Origin: Venturia oleaginea | Lineage: Eukaryota > Ascomycota > Dothideomycetes > Venturiales > Venturiaceae | Direction: 5' to 3' | Length of the DNA stretch: 64,000 nt | NCBI GenBank assembly: GCA_013176395.1 | Contig: JABMLP010000028.1 | Coordinates: forward strand, 372,001 to 436,000 | Shown here: positions 12,182 through 21,603 of the stretch, piece after piece | Position numbering within the stretch: the stretch's first letter is position 1 | Layout of the letters: each line of letters starts with the position of its first letter | The notes under the pieces: generated by a model | What the model was told of the DNA's origin: nothing | The model's database searches: none | What the model saw: the letters and a program-made list of their open reading frames with translations, nothing else | Translations under genes and position numbers: made by a program

Positions 12182-14445
12182 ATGTCCTCGGGAAAACTCA
12201 GTGGCCCCGGCAGCGAATCCGACAGCCAGTCTGAGAAGGATAGTATTCATGTGCAAGCTCCACGATTCATCCTCGACAATGCAGAACTGGTCACAGCACG
12301 AGGCAATATTGTCACCAAGAATGGTGTAGTTGTTTCTACCGAAGATAGCGATCACAGTCTCTCCACCAACATCTTCCAGGATTCAGAGGTCAGGGCGTAC
12401 TACGTCGGGATCTATGAGAAGGCGCAGTATGAATGTCGACATGTCTTCGATGCTGATCTTACTTGGACGAAAGAGGAGGAGAAGAAGATCGTGAGGAAAC
12501 TTGATTGGCGTGGTACGTTACATTTACCAGAATCTTTCGAAAAATGCTAATGCTTGTGTTCACTAGTTTGTACTTGGGCGTGTGTTATGTTCTTCAGTCT
12601 TCAGATTGATCGTGGAAATATCAATCAGGCTGTGTCTGGCACCTTTCTCAAGGACCTCAAGATCAACACCAATGGTCAGTCCCAATCACTTCCTCCAGTT
12701 TGTAATGATTAGCTCATATATGTATAGACTTCAACCTCGGAAATACGGTGTTCCTCACTTCATTCCTCCTCGCTGAATTGCCGTCTCAATTGATTTCTAA
12801 GAAGGTTGGTCCTGACCGATGGATTCCAACTCAGATGGTGCTTTGGTCTGTCGTCGCAATTTCTCAAGCCGCTATGAAAACAAGAGGCCAGTTCCTTGCC
12901 ACACGTGCGCTCCTTGGTATTCTCGAGGTAAGCCATCATCTGACCGGTACTGGATTGCAGAATGACGGATCTAACCTAATGACAGGGCGGATTCATCCCC
13001 GATCTTGTGCTTTGGCTGTCTTACTTCTATACTTCCAGGGAACTACCCACTCGCCTAAGCTTCTTCTGGACAGCGCTTAGTGTCACCGGCATTGCTACAT
13101 CGCTTGCTGCCTTTGGAATCTTCCATCTAGAAGGACACAAGGGCCTCGCTGGCTGGAGGTATGCTTGATTCTCGCCCCCTGCACTAACGTTGCTAAGTCG
13201 TATAGATGGTTGTTCTTAATCGAAGGTCTCGTGACGCTCGTCCTTGGTTTCGCCTCTTTCTTTCTTATGCCTGCTTCAGCGGTGCAGACCAAAGCTTGGT
13301 ATCGACCTAATGGCTGGTTCAATGACCGTGAACTTGCCATTGTCGTCAATCGTGTACTTCGTGATGATCCGAGCAAAGGTTCGCCATTCTCTGGTCCTGC
13401 ACGTCATCTAGACTGTTGCTGATTATCCAATTCAGGTGACATGCACAATCGCGAAGCTATTACACCACGGCGGCTCTGGCATGCCGTCAAGGACTTTGAC
13501 CTCTGGCCGAGTAAGTATTCCGCCGTTCCTGCTCTAAAATGCTGACCTAACCTTGCCGACAGTCTATGTCCTTGGCCTCATCTGCTTCATACCACAAGCT
13601 CCACCACAAGTCTACCTGACCCAAATTCTTCGCAGCATGGGTTTCAGCACTGTGAGTAATCCGTCCATGCCGAAGCCCAACCTCTCTGAACCCAAAATAG
13701 TTCAACACCAATCTGCTCACCATTCCTTCAAACGTCTTTCACATCATAACGCTTCTAAGTATCACATGGGTCAGCGAAAAGCTGAATCACCGTGCCTTGG
13801 TTGGTATCTTCCAACCCATCTGGACACTCCCTTGCATCATCGCTCTCGCAGTCTGGCCCGGTCTCATTAAAGAAAAATGGGCAACATTCATTCTAGTCAC
13901 CACATTACTCTCATACCCATACTGTCACGCCATCAACGTCGGCTGGGCATCGAAGAACTCTAATAACGTCGGGTCGAGGAGTGTTTCTACCGCCTTGTAT
14001 AATAGTAAGTCACACAACTAGCTCCCTTTCTAGCCTCGTTAATCATTGTGTCTGGAATTTCTGATGTGGATTGTAGTGTGTGTCCAACTCGGAGGCATCA
14101 TCGCAGCCAACATCTATCGCAACAAGGATAAACCGCTTTATCACCATGGAAATCGGGTTCTGATCGGGATTAACTGCCTCTCTATCTTCTTGTTTCTGTT
14201 TGCCAAGGGGTATTACATGTTTAAGAATCATATTAGGGATAAGAAATGGAATGCTATGACTCCTGAGGTATGTTTCTATTCTTTCGATGCCGAATTCGAT
14301 TTATGGACGTGGGATTGGATTTGGAGGTGTAAGTAAGTATATGTTTGAATGGCTTTGCTAATTGTTGTGATAGGAACGGACGCACTACACGTTGACTACT
14401 ACGGATGAGGCGAGTCGGCGGTTGGATTTTAGGTTTGCTTCTTGA
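12182..14445 (+). CDS. MFS transporter of the anion:cation symporter (Dal5/Liz1/Seo1-like) family
   Basis: I infer ten exons separated by nine introns of about 50-70 bp, all GT-AG. The hydrophilic N-terminus ([20 protein letters not shown]) leads to [10 protein letters not shown] at the first splice site. It is followed by [22 protein letters not shown], the family's conserved TM1-loop (D.NI..A). Further landmarks are [52 protein letters not shown] and [23 protein letters not shown] and [15 protein letters not shown] also fit. About 12 membrane segments are present. The last exon adds [12 protein letters not shown], the usual short cytoplasmic tail. Relatives import allantoate, nicotinate, pantothenate, biotin or sulfonates. 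The neighbouring divergent TauD-type dioxygenase makes a sulfonate or similar organic anion an attractive but unproven substrate. Confidence 0.85.
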
Positions 14446-14772
14446 GTGGGTTTGGAGTGTGGGGGAGGAAGAAGTCGGGATTAACGGTCTTTTGAGCCGG
14501 TTGGTCTGAAATGTAGTCGCTGTTTGTTTGATAATTGCGATGAAGATTTGAGAGCGGTGTGTCTGTCTAGTATTACTTTAGGAAACAATCTCTCTTAACT
14601 GAACATGTATGTGAATAACCCGAATTCTCATACCAGTTCCAGCTATTTCATGCGTGTTTTTCGAAAGAATAGTATTATTCGCTAGTGCGAATATGATAAC
14701 TAACTTATAACGTATTCCACCACCGAGCCGGCCACTTCTCCTTGGCACAGCCCTTATCCTCTTCAACACGCA

Positions 14773-16472
14773 ATGTCCCCACAACGCAACGCGATAGCCG
14801 TTCAAGAAGAAGGTAGAATTGATCTCGCTCTTCAGGCCTATACCTCTGGCCAATTTCAAAGCCTACGGCGCGCTGCTGCAGCCTTCAACATCAAACACCA
14901 AAGGCTCTCTGATCGGCTCTGCGGAATTACCTCTCCATCTCAAACTCGCCCAAACTCCCATAAGCTCACTGCAACAGAAGAGCAAACGCTTTTCCAATAT
15001 ATCCTCGACCTCGATTTGCGAGGATTTGCGCCCCGGCTGTGTGAGGTGGCAGATATGGCGGATAAACTGCTGGGTGTAGGCGGTGGAGAGCCAGTAGGAA
15101 AAACTGGGCTGAGAGGTTCGTAACGCGCTCAGATGAGCTCAAGATAACCTTTAATCGAGCCAAGGATAGGCAGAGAATACTACAGGAAGACCCAGAGATT
15201 ATCGGCGCGTGGTTCAAGCTCGTTGCAGATACTAAAGCCAAGTACGGCATCCACGACAAGGATACGCACAACTTTGACGAGATTGGCTTCCAGATAGGCG
15301 TTATTGGGTCAATGAAGGTCGTAACAGCTTCTGAAAGACGTACACGGCCTAATTTGATCCAGCCAGGCAATCGCGAGTGGGTTACAGTTATCCAGAGTAT
15401 CTGCGCCGCTGGGTATGCGACCCCGCCCTTCATTATCTACAAAGGACGCGTTCACATCTCTGCGTGGTATGAGGAGGCAGATATACCACGGAATTGGAAG
15501 CTCTCGGTCTCTGAGAACGGCTGGACAAACAATGCGCTTGGTCTTAAGTGGTTGAAGCACTTTGACGCGCATACAAAGGCTCGTCAAGTAGAGGGGTATA
15601 GGCTGCTCATCTTGGACGGCCATGAGAGCCATCTCAAGCAGGATTTCAAGGACTCCTGCCTCGAACATAAGATGCTAACGATCTGTATGCCACCTCATTC
15701 ATTGCATATCCTCCAGCCGCTTGATGTGGTCTGCTTCTCGCCGTTGAAGTGCAAGTACTCTCAACGAGTTCGAGACTTGGCACGCCGACGCGTCTACCAT
15801 ATCAACAAAGAAGGCTTCCTCCCGGCCTTCAAAGACGCGTTTTTCGATGTGTTTACAGAAGAGAACTGTCGAAAGGCTTTTGAGATGGTAGGGCTAGTCC
15901 CTATTAACGCGGAGATGGTATTGGATCGCCTTGAAGTACGGCTACGTACTCCACCAGCACCCCCACCGCAGGAGACGCCGTGGCAGTCGAAGACTCCAAG
16001 CAATACTCAAGAATTTGGATCTCAATCAAAGCTTGTACGCGAATCTTTCACTCGGTCACCAGTTAGTGCGCAGACTGGCTTCTCTCAGCTTGTCAAGGGC
16101 GCTGAATTGATGCTGCACCAGAACGCTCTACTTATTGCACGAAACCACGAGCTTGAAGAGCTATTGGCAGTAATGACGAAGCGAAAATCGCGCAAAAGGA
16201 AGTGGATCCAGCAAGGTGGTACTATAGAGTATGGGACTGCAGCAGCGCAGGTAGCTGCTGAGGCGTCTGTAGCGCCTCAGAAATCAAAGAAGGCTCGTGG
16301 TAGTGGTGATCAAGAAACAGCCCGGCCAGCTTTACGGCGCTGTGAGAGCTGCGGCGCGACTGGGCACAATGCGCGAAGGTGTAAAAAGGATATTGAGATA
16401 TCTTCTGAATCAGATAGCAGCATGACAGACTTGGAATCTATTGTTGATAGGAATAAAATTGAAGAGTCATAA
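14773..16472 (+). pseudogene. pogo/Fot1-type DDE transposase, one frameshift
   Basis: The first frame (14773-about 15100) encodes a psq-type helix-turn-helix (EEGRIDLALQAYTSGQFQSL, RRAAAAFNIKHQRLSDRL) and the start of the CENP-B-type DNA-binding domain. A one-base deletion in the A-run near 15097-15101 moves the rest into another frame, which stays open to 16472. That part has NFDEIGF (first catalytic Asp), LLILDGHESH (second) and LQPLDVVCFSPLK (third), making a DDD catalytic core. It ends with a zinc knuckle, CESCGATGHNARRC. The Thr of the usual NFDETGF is Ile here. With one indel and one conserved-site change, this copy looks young but inactive. Confidence 0.88.
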
Positions 16473-16527
16473 CATGAGTTGGTCGTGCCAAGGAAAAGTG
16501 GCCGGCTCGGTGGTTTGGCCGGCTCGG

Positions 16528-18039
16528 CTGGATGATGGATGGATGAATTCAATACACCCGTCGGGCCAGTATGGCTCCAGGGGGACACTACTGACTCTCT
16601 ATTATACATTATATCCCACTGTCAACGCTCCCTTCATTCCAAGCCCAAACCTTAAGTTTTATAACGTATCTTTCCAACATACTCTGTTTTCAAATTGACC
16701 AAAACTCCAGAAACAACAACAAAAACGAGAGGCGCAACTTACCGTCTACCAATAGACTGATAGGATCAGAGATTGGCGGTTAGTAAAAAGGGGGTGTCGG
16801 ATCTAGGATTGCTGCTTGCATGGGTACTATCTTAATGAGTGAGTCCACATGCTCGGAGTTGGTTTCGTTAGAGACTATTCCGTCTCTCGGCTGAATCGTT
16901 TTGTAGCGTCTACGAACGCAATTGTCGCTCGCACCGCTGCTACATCTGGCGTCCATTTTGGACCATCAATCATCTCTCCTCTTCTGTTTGTAAGTGTTGA
17001 GCGGCCTCCTACTAAATAGGAGACGTCGCTCCTTGGTTCGGTCGCTTCTCTTAAGAGCCGTCGTTGCTCGCTCCATCGTTTGCAATCGAGTAGGAAATGC
17101 TGCACGCTTTCCACGACTCCGCATTCTTCGCACAATGGCGACTCCACCGCTCCGATTCGGTTCAGGTACTTGTTCAGTCGGCAATGTGACGTCCGTAATT
17201 GAGCTAGGGTTTGGGCCTCTGTTTTGGATAGCTGGTTATAGATGGTGCGCGTGTGTTTTCCAGGGATAGCAGCATCGATAGATTTGGTGAATCTCCCTCC
17301 TCGCAGTGGTCTATTGCTTGGCTGACAGCTCTTTTTTGCTTGCCTGATCAGTGCTGAGCGTAGTCGTATCTCTGACGGGACTGCGCTCCCTGCTTTGGTA
17401 CTTCTTTTGGCCATTTTGTCTGCCGCTTCGTTGCCCTTGATGCCAGAGTGTGCCGGGATCCATCGAAGAACCACGGCAATACCCTTTTGATGTAATTGCT
17501 GCATAGCTGACAAGATATCCTTGATGATATGCTGGCCTGACTGCTGTCTCGGCTTGCGGATACTCTTCAGCGCACTCTGATTGTCCGAGAAGATGGTGAG
17601 TTTTCCTTCTGCCGGGATCATTGTCCATACTGCCAGCTGGCTCAGGGCAGTACTGATTGCTTTCAGCTCTGTCGCGTATACATTGCCGTTTGCTGCCAAT
17701 CCCGTTGTTGCGTACTGCTCGAGTATAGTCCTGTTTTCGTCTGGTAGAATGTACACCATACCTGTCCCTAGCAAGCCATTTCTACCTGAGCCGTCGGTGT
17801 AGCAATGGATTTCGTCTCTGTCTTGTGTTGTGGTAGGTTTTACAGCTTCGTCGCGTTCTTCGATAATCATACTGGGCCCCTGGATCCACGGTGCTTTTGC
17901 AAATGGTGTGACTGTCTCAATCTGGGACATATTAATTCCTGCAAACCTGTCTGCCAACAGGCCAAGTGACGAGCGAAGCTTGAATGATTGATGTACTGCT
18001 TTTATACTGGATCTCAATGGGTGGCGCTTAGGTAGTGTG
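16528..18039 (-). mobile_element. 5'-truncated LINE (non-LTR retrotransposon) fragment
   Basis: The insert is bounded by a 12-bp direct repeat TGGCCGGCTCGG (16516-16527 and 18040-18051), which reads as a target-site duplication from target-primed insertion. Its 3' end on the minus strand finishes in CATCCATCCATCATCC, a simple-repeat tail as in several fungal LINEs. It has only the 3' part of the element (RNase H plus C-terminal zinc finger). Endonuclease and reverse transcriptase are absent, as expected of 5' truncation. Confidence 0.78.
16875..18017 (-). pseudogene. LINE ORF2 C-terminal fragment: RNase H and CCHC/H2C2-type zinc finger
   Basis: About 380 codons stay open up to the truncated end at about 18039. 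RNase H type I landmarks are IHCYTDGSGRNG, YATELKAISTAL, TIFSDNQSALKSI and WIPAHSGIKGNEAADKMA, so the D-E-D-D catalytic set is complete. The C-terminal finger CEECGVVESVQHFLLDCKRW is typical of Tad/I-like non-LTR elements. The RT domain that should precede it is missing, so this is a dead fragment although its frame is intact. Confidence 0.88.
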
Positions 18040-18250
18040 TGGCCGGCTCGGTGGTGGAATACGTTAACGTAACAAAGTTAAACATTTGTCCTAGTGTCTA
18101 GGGCTCGAATAAATAACCGGTGAAGTCTTTTGCCATATTATTGTGCAATTTTTTTTTTGTGTAGCTCGCCAACGTCCGCCTGCACAAGCTTCAAATTTTG
18201 GTGCTGGACTGAATGAAATTTTTAGGGTTTTATCTCTTCTACTAAACGCC

Positions 18251-18886
18251 TCATACAACTCGCACCTTACCATTGATCCTTGACAAGTCAGAGCTATCAA
18301 TTGCACCAATCCCAATTCTGGTATATTCGTTTTTCAGGGACGACGGATTGACTACCAAAACGTTATATCTCCCTCGAGCGCGTAGATCTTTTCCTACGAT
18401 GCATCTTTGTATATCAAACTCCGTTATATCTTCTAGTATGTCGTATTGTATCCGCCCAATACTTTCTCCCCCCGTTCTCACAATTTCCTATGTCTTCCCT
18501 ATTCTCTCTTTCGGAATTTCCTCCTTCTTTTCTTCCTTCAATTCGCAATCTACGAAATTCGCTACCTCCGTAGCTGACAGGGCCTTCTTTGAACCTCTAA
18601 ATGAACGAGCGATTCTCCAAGCTATTTGTAGTCTCCCCTCAAAGCAAAGAGTGGTTCTCCAAGTCATTCGGGTTTCAGGAGAAATTGCAAACTCGATCGG
18701 GCCAGAACAGGTCATCCAGGACCATGACGGTACCGACTTATCTACATATTCGATTCTGTTCAACTCCCCATATTCCGGACGCTGCCATAGGAGGAGTGTT
18801 TGGCATAAAAATCTCTGAGGAATACCATATATGCTTTTAGTCTTAAGAGTCTTCTTAACACGATTCTCTAGTCTCGAAAATGCCAC
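18251..18886 (-). pseudogene. Remnant of a HET-domain (heterokaryon incompatibility) gene, 3' part
   Basis: Two adjoining minus-strand frames (18886-18488 and 18481-18251) together look like the C-terminal half of a fungal HET protein. The landmarks are LLLWQRPEYGELNRI, VPSWSWMTCSGPIEFAI and later VLVVNPSSLKNEYTRIGIGAI. The VPSWSW.S..GPI motif followed by a LVV......Y.RIGIG strand is characteristic of the family. A frame change near 18484 separates the halves. The HET domain proper is absent, probably lost when transposons inserted on both sides. It has no expected function. Confidence 0.7.
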
Positions 18887-18944
18887 TGATCTATCGGTCG
18901 TATTTGTAAGCTGACGCTGTGAAAAGTTCCGAAAGAGGTTTTGG

Positions 18945-20305
18945 TGTTACGCTGAACGAGCAAAACAGAGTTATTCGGATGTAGATTCAACACGAACTTA
19001 ACGATAGGAGCCGATGAACAGAACGAGTATCACCCTGTGACTTGACTGTATTGACTAAGGAGGTTAAGTACATCGTGGCATCTGCATTGATTGATTGATT
19101 GATTTTATCCTACTCGGTTGCAGCCGCTTAATCAGGCAGCTATGTCCGGTTAGGAGGACTTCATCAGACAGCCGACACGTGATATATTATATAATCCACC
19201 GCGCCCCACTTCGCCCCGTTCACTGAAACAAGACCAGCTGTCCCCTCGGTCCTCCCCCTTTTCCCTTAACCAGTATCTCCAAATGCCCGCTGGCTCTTGT
19301 AGATACTGGTTATTCTGCTAGTATATCTGTGCTATGTAGACTCAAGAGGCAATACCTCGTGTTTCGCTATCCTTCTACCTACAGTCTCCCTCTAGTGCTC
19401 AGCTTTATCTATCTGTTTTACCTTATCCCTCAAGGCCAATGGGTTCCCTAGATATGTTTCTGCTTGTGAAAGTTGCCTTGCACCAGATTCCCATGCGGCA
19501 GTGTATTTGGTTGTGTGATGCTGGAGACAATAGTAACCATCGTAGTCGTGATTTCGCTACTTGGGTGTGATACTCCGGGTATGCCCGTAGACGAGGCTGT
19601 CTGGTAGCTGCCGTATTGTATGGCGCCGATCGTGCCATAGACCTGCCGTCTTATAGTCGGAGCCTACCTGCTGCTAGTCGCTCTCCCTGCTTGCTATATC
19701 GCGCTCCTACTCTTGCCAATGCCATAACTGGGACGCAACAGTTTGGGGAGAGGCTCAAGGCTCTGGGCAACAGCTTGTAGCAGGACGGTTTGCCAAGACG
19801 TTGGGAGAGATTGTCTAGTCGTTGCAGTGGTGTGTGGTGCCGATTGTTGCGCACCGGGCGTCTGGTGTTTGAGTTGTGTTGAAGGTATTGCCGTTCTAGC
19901 AGTGACTCGTCGACTCGGAGCGTTGCAGTGTCATCTGGGGTGATGGACTAGCCGGGAGATAGTGACTAGATGGTTGCTGTTGTCTTTGGTGGACGCATCG
20001 TTCGTGTAGCTTGCTCATATATTCGTCTGCTTGCTCTGCCGTGGCCGCGACGGCGACTCTAGAGATATCTCATCGACGCTGAGGGACGCGCGATGGCCTC
20101 TAGAGGCCGGAGCGGCCACTGGCAGAGGTGTTTTGATGATCTTTAGATGATACTTCTGTAAATTCCAAAAATTGAGTTCTCGCTGTGTGTACTATTTATC
20201 ATCCGTGGCATCTGCATGCATATATATGCATGTCAATGCATTCCTTGGCATCTATCACGTGCACTATGCCTGAGGTATCAAGGACTGGTATGCCACTGTT
20301 CAACA
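18945..20305 (-). repeat. 3' LTR of the Copia element, interrupted
   Basis: The left part (18945-19087) and the right part (about 20245-20305) correspond to the intact LTR at 31464-31654. Between them sits a 1.1-kb insert with a 14-bp duplication. About 40 bp unique to this copy also occur there, including the 18-bp perfect palindrome CATGCATATATATGCATG at 20215-20232. Confidence 0.85.
19088..20203 (-). mobile_element. Unclassified 1.1-kb insertion with 14-bp target duplication and TTGA-repeat tail
   Basis: It sits inside the Copia 3' LTR between direct repeats CGTGGCATCTGCAT (19074-19087 and 20204-20217). Its left end is a TGATTGATTGATTTTATCC tract, which on the minus strand is a simple-repeat 3' tail. 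Variable-length target duplication plus a short-repeat tail suggests a LINE-mobilised (SINE-like or truncated LINE) insert. No domain is recognisable in its short frames (up to 71 codons). Confidence 0.7.
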
Positions 20306-20329
20306 CTCCCACTCATGCCTAGACCTTAG

Positions 20330-20460
20330 CTATACCATTCCCAGTTGATATAAGAAGTTCTGGAACTGTTTACCATTCTTTGGCTTAGTCAACCCATCTG
20401 CAACCATGTCTGTAGTAGGACAGAACTCCACAATCAATTGGTTCCTTTCCCTCATTCTTC
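20330..20460 (-). pseudogene. Copia RNase H C-terminal end, separated by the DIRS-like insertion
   Basis: The frame RNQLIVEFCPTTDMVADGLTKPK, then FQNFLYQLGMV and stop, is the characteristic C-terminus of Copia pol. It belongs to the pol gene whose upstream part stops at about 26534. Confidence 0.88.
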
Positions 20461-20855
20461 TGTCTATCTCCATCTCGCCACGCCTTCGGATCACGGTCAT
20501 CTGGCACGTTTTATCTGTTGATTGGCCGGACGCAGGCCAGGGCACGTGAATTTTCATTGTGAGCGAGCAAGCCATTGAGCCCTGAGCCATACAGGCTTCC
20601 TCAGCCACACGGGGCTTCAGTCACGGGGTAGGTCTCAGGATGGCATGCCCACGGCTCAATTGCTTCTCGATTGAAGGCAAATGAGGTGCCCTACTGCCCA
20701 GAAGCGAAGCGCCTGCGGCCCAGACAAACAAGAAGGAAACGAGGTGGGGTAGGAGGCGAGTCTGTACGACATACTCGGTCCAGGGTAGAGGCGAGAAACA
20801 CAGCGGTGTAGCGAAGCAGAGTATAGCTTTTGGCGATCGGGTGAACACAACGGTG

Positions 20856-21603
20856 TTATATCAGGAACAGGCGACTGATTGCAAGCTGCTGTTCGAACGA
20901 ACGGGATATGTAACGGAGGAAAGCTTCGGAGGACCATCGACCTGCTGCCTTAAGCTCGAGCTCAGGCACTCCCTTCGCAGCTGCGGCCGTAGCAGCACCC
21001 CTGCGGAAGGAGTGGCCTGTGTAGGACTTGTCGTCCAGCGAGGAGATAATACCAGTAGCGAGGAGGCGTCGGCGTAGTTGCATGTGTACAGCAGCGGCCG
21101 AACAATGCCCTTTGCCGATGTCGAAGAGAGGCGCCGAAAGCAGCTTCGGATCGTGCCTGAAAAGTCTTACCAGGGCGGCTACTGCACAGGTAGGTTTTCC
21201 CGTTGCGGCGATGGAGATGGGAACGCCCTGGTTAGCGTAATCGGTCTTGCTACGCTTCAGGAAAATAGAGACCCCGTAAGGCTGATGGTTAGGCGTATGA
21301 CGATGGAAGGCGATATCGCTCCGTAAGACGTGAGTATAGGAGAACAGCGGGTGCTCCCTATCTCTTCTAGTGTAAGCCAGCTCGCCAAGGCGGAAGAAAC
21401 CAGCATAGGCCACCTTGAAGAGAGTGTCGAGATTGAGGTCGGCTCCGGTGGTCGGTTCCACAGCCGTCAGTCCCTCAAGGATGCGTACAGTAATAGGGAG
21501 CCTATTCTTGCGCTTCGGAGGCCTGAGGTTGAGAGCCCCCTGTCTTGCGCGTAGGAGCATCGGATCAGCGAACGCGCTGATAGGGTATCCCAGGTCGATA
21601 TGC
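20856..21603 (-). CDS. Tyrosine recombinase domain of the DIRS-like element
   Basis: The frame is open from the repeat junction (KHIDLGYPISAFADPMLLR) to the stop at 20856, about 249 residues. Catalytic residues of the tyrosine recombinase fold are visible: Arg in KVAYAGFFRLGELAYT, His-x-x-Arg in YTGHSFRRGAAT, a His/Trp-equivalent in AAGRWSSEAF and the nucleophile Tyr in LRYISRSF. A Lys in FLKRSKTDYANQG fits the beta-hairpin lysine. The enzyme would integrate the circular cDNA. It has no start codon of its own near the junction and may have lost translation when the array separated it from RT. Confidence 0.85.

Larger units (their letters stand above)
14710..18064 (+). mobile_element. pogo/Fot1-type DNA transposon with nested LINE fragment
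   Basis: The element starts ACGTATTCCACCACCGAGCC at 14710 and ends in the reverse complement (GGTGGTGGAATACGT) at 18064. Both ends abut a TA dinucleotide (14708-14709 and 18065-18066), the target duplication expected of Tc1/mariner-pogo elements. The inner inverted repeat continues with CCGGCCACTTCTCCTTGGCAC at 14729-14755, matched by its near-perfect complement at about 16486-16515. The 1.5-kb interval before the true 3' end is a later LINE insertion. Without it the element would be about 1.84 kb. Confidence 0.9.
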
